From: an uncultured Lachnospiraceae bacterium
GTDB taxonomy: Bacteria; Bacillota; Clostridia; Lachnospirales; Lachnospiraceae
Direction of reading: 5' to 3'
DNA: 49,905 bases
Assembly: GCA_947089905.1 (NCBI GenBank)
Contig: CAMUMG010000015.1
Location: 1 to 49,905 of the forward strand
Each line of letters opens with the position of its first letter. Within the stretch, counting starts at the first letter, position 1. This document shows, one piece after another, positions 1 through 7,568 of this stretch. A program made the position numbers and the translations under genes. The notes under the pieces were generated by a model that did no database searches, had not been told where the DNA came from, and saw only the letters and a program-made list of their open reading frames with translations.

Positions 1-2
1 AA

Positions 3-2207
3 AGACAGGATCTGGAATATATTATAGAACAACTAGCAGCAAAACATACGATGACTATACAACTACTAGCACATCTTGCTCAAACGAAGCGTTGGACAGT
101 TAGCAGATTAAGAGAAGAGTTAGAGAAAAACGGATTTCAGTTAGAATATAAAGATGAAGAGGATACTCTGATCAATATTCAAAAATCCTATGAAATCTTA
201 TATAATTTATCGGAATTAAATGAGACAGAACAAAATATTTTGGAAGCATTTTGTGTGTTTCCTTATCTTCCCTTATCGTTTGAAGTATGCAATCAGTGGT
301 TACTTTCGGATGCAGGAGTAGGAGAAGAGGAGGATATTTTAACAGGATTAGAACGAAAGGGATGGCTTCAATTTGATGTAGAACAGGAAACCTATACATT
401 GCATCCTGTGTTTGCACAATTTATTTATCAGAAACAAAAACCAAAACAAGAAAATCATTCTGGATTAATTGAGGCATGTGAAAGGAGTTTAGAATTACTA
501 GAAGGAGGTTCGGTATTCGAGTGTCAAAAATGGATTCCATTTGCAGAAAATATCATCAAAAAAATAGATATTGAAATAATAGAAAAAAAGATAAACTTTA
601 TCTATGTTCTTGGAAAAGTATTAAAGTATATAGGAGAGTACAAGAAAGCAGAAAAATGGTATAGTGAATGTTTAAAAATTTGTAAGGATATCTTAGGAGA
701 AAATCATCCAACTACAGCTACCAGTTATAATAGTTTGGCATTAGTGTATGATGAAGAAGGAAAGTATACAAAAGCGAAAGAATACTATGAAAAAAGTTTA
801 AGGATTCGACAGAGAGTATTAGGTGAGAATCATCTAGCTACAATTAATAGCTATAATAATTTAGCGGTAGTATATGGAAAAGAAGGCGAGTATGTAAAAG
901 CGAAAGGGTTGTATGAAAAAAGCTTGAAAGTTAGTGAAAGAGTATTAGGAGAAAATCATCTAGATACAGCTACTATTTATAATAATTTAGCATATTTGTA
1001 TCAAGAACAAGGAGAGTATGCAAAAGCGAAGGAATTGTATGAAAAAAGCTTAAGGATTCGAGAGAGAGTACTGGGCGAGAATCATTTAATTACAGCTATT
1101 AGTTATAATAATTTGGCCGTAGTATATGAAAGAAAAGGCGAGTATATAAAAGCGAAAGACTTGTATGAAAAAAGTTTAGGGATTAAAGAGAGAGTATTAG
1201 GTGAGAATCATCCAACTACAGCTGCCGGTTATCATAATTTAGCAGGATTATATAAAAAAGAAGGCGAGTATGTAAAAGCGAAAGACTTGTATGAAAAAAG
1301 CTTAAAGATTAGAGAGAGAGTACTAGAAGAGAATCATCCAGATATAGCTACTAACTATCATAATTTAGCGGAAATATATGAAAAAGAAGGCGAGTATGTA
1401 AAAGCGAAAGACTTGTATGAAAAAAGCTTAAAGATTAGCGAGAGAGTGTTAGGAGAGAATCATCCAACTACAGCTATTAGCTATAATAATTTGGCATGTT
1501 TGTATCAAAACCAGGGAGAATATCCAAAAGCGAAAGAGTTGTATAAAAAAAGCTTGAAGATTAGCGAGAGAGTGTTAGGAGAGAATCATCCAACTACAGC
1601 TACCGGCTATAATAATTTAGCATATTTATATCAAGAACAGGGAGAATATCCAAAAGCAAAAGAGTTGTATGAAAAAAGTTTGAGGATTAGCGAGGAAGTG
1701 TTAGGCAAGAATCATCCTAATACAGCCACTAGCTATAATAATTTAGCATATCTATATCAAGAACAGGGAGAATATCCAAAAGCGAAAGAGTTATATGAAA
1801 AAAGTTTGGAGATTTGTAGGAGAGTACTAGGAGAGAATCATCCAGATACAGCTAACAGCTATAACAATTTGGCATATTTATATAAAAACCAGGGAGAATA
1901 TCCAAAAGCGAAAGAGTTGTATGAAAAAAGTTTGAGGATTAGCGAAAGAGTACTAGGAGAAAATCATCCATATACCGCCACTGTTTATAATAATTTGGCG
2001 GCAGTATATGAAAGAGAAGGAGAGTATAAGATTGCTTTAAGTTATTACTTGAAAGCATATAAAATTTTGGTTTCTAACTTTGGAATCAATCATCCACATA
2101 CAAAATTGGGTTATGAAAATATGAAATATGTATACTTAAAATTAAATTTAAAAGAAGACTTTGACCAATGGCTAGAAGAAAAAATGAGGGAGTCAAACCA
2201 AAAATAA
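3..2207 (+). CDS. STAND NTPase-like protein, C-terminal part with TPR repeats (5' end outside window)
   Basis: The reading frame is open from base 3 with no stop, and the first ATG (base 51) has no ribosome site, so the gene starts upstream of the window. The first ~130 visible residues resemble the helical and winged-helix region that follows the nucleotide-binding core of STAND/NB-ARC proteins, with a WLQFD...LHPVFAQF stretch around bases 370-420. Twelve kinesin-light-chain-type TPR units of exactly 42 residues follow (consensus YNNLAxxYxxxGEYxKAKxL, then a YEKSLxIxERVLGENHP stretch), plus a short cap. STAND proteins with TPR sensors act as signal-triggered switches and some serve in phage defence. 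The ATPase core is not visible here, so the class is inferred from the C-terminal half. A terminator follows. Confidence 0.75.
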   Translation, partial: RQDLEYIIEQLAAKHTMTIQLLAHLAQTKRWTVSRLREELEKNGFQLEYKDEEDTLINIQKSYEILYNLSELNETEQNILEAFCVFPYLPLSFEVCNQWLLSDAGVGEEEDILTGLERKGWLQFDVEQETYTLHPVFAQFIYQKQKPKQENHSGLIEACERSLELLEGGSVFECQKWIPFAENIIKKIDIEIIEKKINFIYVLGKVLKYIGEYKKAEKWYSECLKICKDILGENHPTTATSYNSLALVYDEEGKYTKAKEYYEKSLRIRQRVLGENHLATINSYNNLAVVYGKEGEYVKAKGLYEKSLKVSERVLGENHLDTATIYNNLAYLYQEQGEYAKAKELYEKSLRIRERVLGENHLITAISYNNLAVVYERKGEYIKAKDLYEKSLGIKERVLGENHPTTAAGYHNLAGLYKKEGEYVKAKDLYEKSLKIRERVLEENHPDIATNYHNLAEIYEKEGEYVKAKDLYEKSLKISERVLGENHPTTAISYNNLACLYQNQGEYPKAKELYKKSLKISERVLGENHPTTATGYNNLAYLYQEQGEYPKAKELYEKSLRISEEVLGKNHPNTATSYNNLAYLYQEQGEYPKAKELYEKSLEICRRVLGENHPDTANSYNNLAYLYKNQGEYPKAKELYEKSLRISERVLGENHPYTATVYNNLAAVYEREGEYKIALSYYLKAYKILVSNFGINHPHTKLGYENMKYVYLKLNLKEDFDQWLEEKMRESNQK
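597..2108 (+). repeat. Twelve tandem 126-bp TPR-encoding units
   Basis: Unit boundaries fall at 597, 723, 849, 975 and so on every 126 bases to 2109, with no length change. Neighbouring units share long identical DNA stretches, for example around KAKELYEKSL and ERVLGENHP. This points to recent unit duplication or gene-internal recombination, not only protein-level constraint. Confidence 0.9.
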
Positions 2208-2246
2208 ATATATCTCTGTTGTCTTTACTAGAAATTTTCCTAGTTT

Positions 2247-2275
2247 GAGCTGTTATTTCTGGCAGCTCTTTTTTT
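2247..2275 (+). terminator. Intrinsic terminator after the TPR gene
   Basis: GAGCTG (2247-2252) pairs with CAGCTC (2263-2268) and is followed by a run of seven T. It lies 40 bases after the stop codon. Confidence 0.8.
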
Positions 2276-2434
2276 AAAAAAGCAAATATCAATATATGCT
2301 AAAGTAATTAAACAAAAATCCTTCCTTTCCTCTTTAACCTCAATAGCCACTGAACTAATCAGTTATCGTTAAAAAAATTAACATACATAAGTTAGGTTTA
2401 AATTAAAGATATCTATTATAATACAAAACCAAAC

Positions 2435-2617
2435 TTACTCATTTTCTTTCTTATTATCAAAAATAATTCCAGAAGAATGAGAAATGGCATTTTTGATAAA
2501 GTTACATGTACAGAAACCTAACTTTTGAGTATAAGCTTGTACAAGTTCTCGTTCTTCCTTTGTCATTCTGACTTTTATTTCTGCTGCTGTCTTCGACTTT
2601 TTAATAGGATCTGGCAT
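2435..2617 (-). CDS. Small ribbon-helix-helix (MobC/antitoxin-like) DNA-binding protein
   Basis: This 60-residue basic protein has a good ribosome site (AGGGAGA) before its ATG. Residues 12-45 (AEIKVRMTKEERELVQAYTQ and on to NFIKNAI) fit a ribbon-helix-helix fold: a short beta strand with alternating residues, then two helices. Such proteins are dimeric repressors in toxin-antitoxin pairs, or plasmid relaxosome proteins of the MobC type. No relaxase or toxin gene is adjacent, so it looks like an orphan. Its promoter carries a palindrome (2674-2697), which fits self-repression. The fold call is from pattern only and the exact family is not certain. Confidence 0.6.
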   Translation of the reverse strand: MPDPIKKSKTAAEIKVRMTKEERELVQAYTQKLGFCTCNFIKNAISHSSGIIFDNKKENE

Positions 2618-2669
2618 TATAAAATCTCCCTTCTATATATAAAAATAGATCGTTTTTTATGATATGAAT

Positions 2670-2698
2670 AGTATAACATAGGAGTTTACCTATGTTAC
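2670..2698 (-). promoter_or_regulatory. Promoter with inverted-repeat operator for the RHH gene
   Basis: On the minus strand, GTAACA (2698-2693) and TATACT (2675-2670) are 17 bases apart. The spacer holds a perfect inverted repeat, TAACATAGG (2674-2682) and CCTATGTTA (2689-2697) around 6 bases. A dimeric repressor bound there would block RNA polymerase. Confidence 0.6.
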
Positions 2699-2998
2699 AG
2701 AATATACCCTAGAACAGCTTTATACGATCTGGATGGAGATAGCATAAAAAAATTTAGGAAGAACAAGAATAGGAACTATCCTCTTTTTTCTTTATGGAAT
2801 GGGGCAGCCTCTAAAAAAATAGTGTATAAATGATCTCAAAATTAGGCAGGAAAGTATCCTGCCTTTTGTATAGTTTATTAGGGTTATCGTAGCTTTTTGT
2901 ACATTATATAGGATACAATATAATAAAACACTAATAACAAGCTAGTAACACTATAATGCTGAAAGCCCTTATTTTATGCCAAAAATAATTATTATCAT
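2699..2998. other. Intergenic stretch between the RHH and YdjM-like genes
   Basis: Apart from the terminator at 2845-2867, I see no gene, tRNA or repeat here. The sequence is AT-rich with stops in all frames. Confidence 0.6.
2845..2867 (+). terminator. Intrinsic-terminator hairpin
   Basis: GGCAGGA (2845-2851) and TCCTGCC (2857-2863) form a 7-bp stem with a 5-base loop, followed by TTTT on the plus strand. On the minus strand it is followed by TAATTTT, so it may also end the YdjM-like transcript. Confidence 0.65.
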
Positions 2999-3634
2999 TT
3001 AAATAGACATCAAAATGATATTATTGATTCCAGTAATAGCTAATATTATAATAGCAATCATTCTAATAAAATTAGAAAACGTACTATCTGCTTTAAATAA
3101 ATTTAAACATACTCCACCTTTCATTGGCCAAAATAATTGAACTTTTCTTTTATTGAAAAGATCAGCCAAATCATGACTGAGCATAGATACTCCAAAAGCT
3201 GCTGTCAAATATCCAATACCAGTAATTTCATAGATTAAAAAAGTTAAAACGGCACAGTATAAAATACTGTGTGTCATATGTCTGTGTCTTGATTTTGTAC
3301 CAGCAAAGAGTAAAGCACACAATACGAAAAGTGCCCAAAAGCGACTGATAGTATCTTTTAGTGTTTTTAAATTCCATAGATCGATCTTACGGTAAATGCT
3401 ATATCCTAATCCTGCTATTAATCCAATGATAATAAGTTTAACCAGTTTATTCATAACTTCTCTAGGTTTACTCTTATCAATATCAATATCTGGAAGTACA
3501 GAAGCACTAACACTAACTGCTAAGGAAACACAAAACTCTAATGGAGTTAAAAGTTTTGCACCTGCCATTTGTATAATAAGCACAGATGTACTTACACAAG
3601 CAAGACCAACTGCTAAGTGTGTTTTATATGTCAT
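2999..3634 (-). CDS. Inner-membrane metal-dependent hydrolase, YdjM/DUF457 family
   Basis: This 211-residue membrane protein has about five hydrophobic segments. It carries the motifs of the YdjM (LexA-regulated, DUF457) family: THLAVG at the N-terminus, LPDID near residue 49, RHRHMTHS near 116-123 and SHDLAD near 153. The His and Asp residues are thought to bind metal. Its substrate is not known; E. coli YdjM is an SOS-controlled membrane protein. The ATG follows a GAGGAC ribosome site. It stands alone on the minus strand, divergent from the PadR gene. Confidence 0.8.
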   Translation of the reverse strand: MTYKTHLAVGLACVSTSVLIIQMAGAKLLTPLEFCVSLAVSVSASVLPDIDIDKSKPREVMNKLVKLIIIGLIAGLGYSIYRKIDLWNLKTLKDTISRFWALFVLCALLFAGTKSRHRHMTHSILYCAVLTFLIYEITGIGYLTAAFGVSMLSHDLADLFNKRKVQLFWPMKGGVCLNLFKADSTFSNFIRMIAIIILAITGINNIILMSI

Positions 3635-3908
3635 ATAATGTCCTCATTTCGTACTTTCTTCTTTTTTCTTTTGCGAAAGTTTTATTAAATTTATACACGT
3701 TAAGTATTCTTTCAACTTTCTGTTTACGTTTTGGTCTATCATATGAATTTTCTTTCGCAAACTTTCCTATTTTTTATTTGAATTTTATATATCTATTATA
3801 CACATAATAAAAAGAAAGGTCAATGCTATTCTAAAAAATTTTTGATATTATGGATTAATTTGTATTTTTATGAAATATTCATTTTAGAGTTTTTTAATAA
3901 TTACTATA
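3635..3908. other. AT-rich intergenic region with a widely spaced inverted repeat
   Basis: No gene is seen. A 10-bp perfect inverted repeat, TTTGCGAAAG (3670-3679) and CTTTCGCAAA (3752-3761), flanks the likely promoter zone of the YdjM-like gene. Confidence 0.5.
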
Positions 3909-3940
3909 TTGCATTATATAATACTATGTGCTATTATATA
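3909..3940 (+). promoter_or_regulatory. Extended -10 promoter with palindromic operator for the PadR operon
   Basis: TTGCAT (3909-3914), 17 bases, then TATTAT (3932-3937) with a TG one base before it (extended -10). A perfect 9-bp inverted repeat, TATATAATA (3915-3923) and TATTATATA (3932-3940) around 8 bases, fills the spacer and the -10. PadR proteins bind repeats of this kind with an 8-base gap, so this is a good candidate autorepression site. Confidence 0.65.
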
Positions 3941-3994
3941 TTCAGCAAAACAATAAAAGAAAAATCGGCTGTGCTAAAAGAGAGGAGGATTTTT

Positions 3995-4300
3995 ATGAAC
4001 CCACAATTTAAAAAAGGTGCATTAGAGCTTTGTGTATTATCAAAGTTAGTATCTACTGATTGTTATGGATATGAATTGACAGAAGCAATTTCCAAGGAGA
4101 TGTCTATTGCTACAGGAACATTATATTTAATATTAAAACGTATGAAAGATGAGGACTATGTTGATACCTATTTGGTAGAATCAGAGGAAGGTCCAGCAAG
4201 AAAATATTATCATCTGACAGAACAAGGGAAAAAATATCAAGAAAATTTGAAAACCGAGTGGCAGGAATTCGTAGATGCAGTCAGTAGATTGATTGGATAA
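3995..4300 (+). CDS. PadR-family transcriptional regulator
   Basis: This is a 101-residue protein. An upstream in-frame ATG exists at 3842, but the GAGAGGAGG site directly before 3995 and the family start (MNPQFKKGALELCVL) fix the start. It is a single winged helix-turn-helix: helices at about 8-22 and 30-42, recognition helix around TGTLYLILKRMKDEDYV, a wing with ESEEGPARKYYHLTEQG, and a short C-terminal dimer helix. That is the compact PadR-s2 layout. PadR regulators repress their own operon and the next gene. The next gene begins 25 bases downstream and encodes a HAAS/DUF4097 protein, the usual partner. Confidence 0.92.
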   Translation: MNPQFKKGALELCVLSKLVSTDCYGYELTEAISKEMSIATGTLYLILKRMKDEDYVDTYLVESEEGPARKYYHLTEQGKKYQENLKTEWQEFVDAVSRLIG

Positions 4301-4325
4301 TTTTATGTAAAGGAGGATGCAGATT

Positions 4326-5828
4326 ATGACAAAACAAGAATATATGGATCAATTAAAAGAAAAATTGAAAATTTTTGATGATGAACTGGCAAAAGAAATT
4401 GTAGATGATTATGAAAGCCACTTTCATGATGGAAACGCAAATGGTAGAAGTGAAGAGGAGATTTGTGAAGAATTAGGTAGTATTGATGAATTAGTAGAGG
4501 AGTTAAAGCAACTTTATCAGCCAAAACAGAAACAAGAAAGTGAAAATAAGAATAAGAGCAGTTTTAGTTTTAATGTAGGCGATATTATTAATGATACTTT
4601 AAATAAAGCAGGAAATTTTGCAGATAGTATTATAAAAGAAATAAAGAGTGGAGATGCTCTAAATAAAGCGGGAAATTTTGCAGATAGTATTGCGAAAGGA
4701 ATTAAAGATGGTATTAATAAGACAGTATATGCAACACATCCAAAAGATGATGAAGTAGAAGTAGAACGTATGAAAGAAAATACAGAAACCTGCAAGAGGG
4801 CTGTTATTGATGCTGGTTGTGCGGATGTAACAGTAGACTATTCAGAAAATCAGGAATTTCATATAGAATACTTTAATCATGGAAACATGAAAGAACAGAT
4901 GTTATATCACTTTTATGGAGAGCAAAAAGGAGATACATTTTATGGAAGAATTGTAAAAGAGGAAGGGAAAAGTGGATTCTTTCAGAAAATGTCAAGTCCT
5001 GATATTGAAATCAATATTAAAGTTCCAAAAGAATTTGAATTTGTTGAAATTCAAACAAGCAGCGGAGAAGTTCGTACAGAACATCTGAATGTAGGAGAAA
5101 TCAGGGTAATAACAGCAAGTGGCGATATTATACAAGAAGAGATAGAAACTACCCGCTGTCAATTAGAAAGTGCAAGCGGAGAAGTAAAAATAAAAGGAAT
5201 AAAGGCGAAGATACTACAGTTTAATACAAAGAGTGGAGATATTATTTTAGAAAATTGTGTATCAGAAAACGGTGATTTTAGAAGTCTTAGCGGAGAAGTT
5301 CAAGGAAAAGAGATTCATATTCTAAATTTTGAAGCTGGTACAGCAAGTGGCGATAATAGATTTGAAAAAGTAATAGCAGATACTGTTCATTTAAGTTCTA
5401 AAAGCGGAGATGTTTTCTTAGAAAACAGTACAGTAAAGGAAGTTCGTGCAAAGTCAGTTAGTGGAGATGCAGAAATTGAAAATGTGATAGCAGAAAAATT
5501 GTATATTACTTCTGTCAGCGGAGATACAGAAATTCGTGCCAAATCCAATAGTATTCAGGCACAAAGTACAAGTGGAGATATTGGAGTAGTTGCAGAAGGA
5601 AATATTGTAGGCAGTTTTCAAGTTGTCAGCGGCAGCATTGACTTAGAAATTGATAATAATGGTGAAGGATATGTTGCAGAAATGAATGTTATGAGTGGAG
5701 ATACCAGCTTAAAATGTAAAGAGGAAAAGAGATATGGCTGTAATCGTGGAACATTTACCATAGGAGAAGGTAAAAGTAAAATTAGTATCAACAGCGTATC
5801 TGGAGATGTTACAATTCGTTCTGAATAA
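4326..5828 (+). CDS. HAAS (DUF1700) and DUF4097 domain protein
   Basis: The start is ATG 4326, nine bases after AGGAGG; an ATG at 4317 abuts the ribosome site and is less likely. Of 500 residues, the first ~70 (MTKQEYMDQLKEKLKIFDDE, ending LVEELKQLY) are a HAAS domain. Residues ~75-150 are hydrophilic and hold two copies of a 20-residue unit (LNKAGNFADSI). From ~170 to the end is a DUF4097 beta-helix, with SGD/SGE turns recurring about every 20 residues. HAAS proteins usually pair with PadR regulators and are linked to envelope stress sensing. No signal peptide or membrane helix is seen, so it is probably cytoplasmic. It forms an operon with the PadR gene and ends at a strong terminator. Confidence 0.85.
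   Translation: MTKQEYMDQLKEKLKIFDDELAKEIVDDYESHFHDGNANGRSEEEICEELGSIDELVEELKQLYQPKQKQESENKNKSSFSFNVGDIINDTLNKAGNFADSIIKEIKSGDALNKAGNFADSIAKGIKDGINKTVYATHPKDDEVEVERMKENTETCKRAVIDAGCADVTVDYSENQEFHIEYFNHGNMKEQMLYHFYGEQKGDTFYGRIVKEEGKSGFFQKMSSPDIEINIKVPKEFEFVEIQTSSGEVRTEHLNVGEIRVITASGDIIQEEIETTRCQLESASGEVKIKGIKAKILQFNTKSGDIILENCVSENGDFRSLSGEVQGKEIHILNFEAGTASGDNRFEKVIADTVHLSSKSGDVFLENSTVKEVRAKSVSGDAEIENVIAEKLYITSVSGDTEIRAKSNSIQAQSTSGDIGVVAEGNIVGSFQVVSGSIDLEIDNNGEGYVAEMNVMSGDTSLKCKEEKRYGCNRGTFTIGEGKSKISINSVSGDVTIRSE
4592..4711 (+). repeat. 60-bp tandem duplication inside the HAAS/DUF4097 gene
   Basis: Two copies at a distance of exactly 60 bases (for example 4601-4630 and 4661-4690, differing at one base) encode the repeated LNKAGNFADSI segment. 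Confidence 0.85.
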
Positions 5829-5896
5829 ATTTAATAAAAAGTAGACGAAAGGGTAACTATTCATAAGATAGTTCCAAACAAAGTGTAAAGTAAAAT

Positions 5897-5932
5897 GGAT
5901 ATATTGTTACATAGACAATATATCCGTTTTTT
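5897..5932 (+). terminator. Strong intrinsic terminator after the PadR operon
   Basis: A perfect 11-bp stem (5897-5907 with 5915-5925), a 7-base loop and TTTTTT. Confidence 0.9.
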
Positions 5933-6002
5933 CTTATTACAATAAGTATTAGTCAAATAATTATAAATCACTTTCAAAATTTCAAATAATTTCTTGTCGA
6001 AT

Positions 6003-7136
6003 TTAATACTGTTTATTGACTAAATCAAGCCCATAGTCTTTCAAGTCTCCATTTATCGCATCGACAAGCCATCCAGAAACAGATTGTTTTTGCTCATTAA
6101 AGGGAACCCATACAGCGGGAGTTGCGATGATGGTATGAGCTGTCATATTTCTTGGATCATCATACCATGCTACACCATCCCAAATGAATAGGCTCACACC
6201 GATTTCCTTAAACTGAGGGATGGTATCTTTTAGTATCTGTTGATATATATCTGCTTCTTTTTCTGTGACATCCATTACACCCGTATCGAAATAATTTTGT
6301 ACTTTAGCAAGGTCACCATCTCTTGTAGAGCAGTCAAATAAAAGATGAATATCATCACCATATTTTTGGTGTAATGCAGCCAAACAGTCTAACGTGAGGT
6401 TATTGCTTGTCAACTTATCCGATATTTCCTTTGGAGTTTGCCAAACATTTGTCGCAATGTTGTGCCAGTCATCATGTAGTAGTAGTGAAGCATCTACTAA
6501 AACATTTTTGCTTACGGTATTCGGAAAGTAATTGGTAAAAATATCATCAGAGAGTAGTGATGCGGCAAAGCCTCCCGCACTGTAGCCGGTCACAACGACA
6601 GCCTCTGGGTTATCAATGCCAGCAAATTCTATTACTTTTTGCATGGTTTGCGTATAGTTCACATAGCCATTGTGATAGAGAATTTTTTCTTTGCCATCAT
6701 GGTCAATATAGTAAAACTCTCCTGTGCCTGCATGGAAGTCTCCAGTTGCATAGGGAAACAAGATAATACTCCAATTTTCAAATGGACTTCCCTCTACTTC
6801 AGAGGCAAGACCACCCATGTTCATTGTAACATTTGCCAGCATATCGATAAAAACTTCTCTAGTATTGTAGGTGTCATCTCTTGCTGTTTCTTCGTTGATA
6901 CTGACTCCACCACCGGCAAAATACACCATGACCTTATTTTCGCTACCCTTTTTGAAAAAGGCGCGGTATTTACCACCCTCAGAGGTTTTCATCTTATTAC
7001 TTGTAACACGATACCATTTCCCTACAGTTGGATTTTTCTTCAAATTTGGGTATTGCAGTACAAAAAAATACACAAATAAAGCTATAACCATAAGAATCAA
7101 AAGTATAATTCCTATAACCTTTAATACCTTTTTCAT
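6003..7136 (-). CDS. Membrane-anchored pectinacetylesterase/Notum-like alpha/beta hydrolase
   Basis: The start is chosen at ATG 7136, with AGAGGAAAG about 9 bases upstream; an ATG at 7157 has no ribosome site. The 377-residue protein opens with a signal anchor (MKKVLKVIGIILLILMVIAL). The body fits the pectinacetylesterase/Notum family: an oxyanion-type FAGGG near 57, the nucleophile elbow VTGYSAGGF near 195 (Ser), and later Asp and His (DGVAWYDDP, MTAHT) that could complete the triad. Relatives remove acetyl or acyl esters from glycans or proteins. The GGGW(C) of plant enzymes is GGGVS here, so the substrate is open. It is a single gene that converges on the PadR operon. Confidence 0.7.
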   Translation of the reverse strand: MKKVLKVIGIILLILMVIALFVYFFVLQYPNLKKNPTVGKWYRVTSNKMKTSEGGKYRAFFKKGSENKVMVYFAGGGVSINEETARDDTYNTREVFIDMLANVTMNMGGLASEVEGSPFENWSIILFPYATGDFHAGTGEFYYIDHDGKEKILYHNGYVNYTQTMQKVIEFAGIDNPEAVVVTGYSAGGFAASLLSDDIFTNYFPNTVSKNVLVDASLLLHDDWHNIATNVWQTPKEISDKLTSNNLTLDCLAALHQKYGDDIHLLFDCSTRDGDLAKVQNYFDTGVMDVTEKEADIYQQILKDTIPQFKEIGVSLFIWDGVAWYDDPRNMTAHTIIATPAVWVPFNEQKQSVSGWLVDAINGDLKDYGLDLVNKQY

Positions 7137-7467
7137 GTTGCTATCTTTCCTCTCCATATATTAGATTTTTGAAACATTTGTATTGTCGATATAATTGTAT
7201 CATCCATTTTTGAAATGTCAATACGGGAAAAGAAAATGAAACAGAATAAGAAAAGTGTATCATCAGTGAGCAATGGATGGAGAAATAAGTTAAGAGAAAG
7301 AATAGATAGAAGGTATTTGTTATATTGTCTTATGATTGATACTAAAGAAGATTTTTGTTTAGCTCACTTTTTTATTGTAAATATATCATAAATTTAAAAA
7401 TTTTTTTAGAAAAAGGTATGGACTATTTTATGGTTTTATGAGAAAATATGAAAGAGGCGGATGTCGA
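7137..7467. other. Intergenic region upstream of the scaffold/GGGtGRT operon
   Basis: No supported gene. An open frame of 51 codons (7236-7391) with a weak ribosome site is present but has no recognisable content. The promoter of the downstream operon should lie in the AT-rich stretch 7380-7450; I cannot place it firmly. Confidence 0.5.
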
Positions 7468-7532
7468 ATCTGAAAGACGGGAACTTGCCCGTTCCTTCTA
7501 CATAGGTCCTTTGACCAAGCAGGAAGACAGAT
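7468..7532 (+). ncRNA. Candidate structured 5' leader of the scaffold/GGGtGRT operon
   Basis: The RNA can fold as a closed multi-branch unit. A 5-bp closing stem AUCUG/CAGAU (7468-7472 with 7528-7532) encloses a GC-rich hairpin ACGGG/CCCGU (7477-7481 with 7488-7492) and a second arm UUCCU/AGGAA (7492-7496 with 7521-7525; base 7492 can pair in only one arm), which itself ends in GGUC/GACC (7505-7508 with 7513-7516). It ends 36 bases before the ATG. It matches no riboswitch class I can recall. This is inference from hand folding. Confidence 0.35.
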
Positions 7533-7568
7533 GCAAATTTTGAATGATGAATCGAAAGGAGTATCAAC

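Noticed and set aside
2810..2835. GGGGCAGCCTC stretch resembling the ends of the 49611-49680 element.
   Set aside because: There is no matching second end nearby, and the similarity covers only a few bases.
7236..7391. Possible 51-residue protein (MKQNKKSVSSVSNGWRNKLR onward).
   Set aside because: The ribosome site is weak, the composition is not convincing and no family is recognised.
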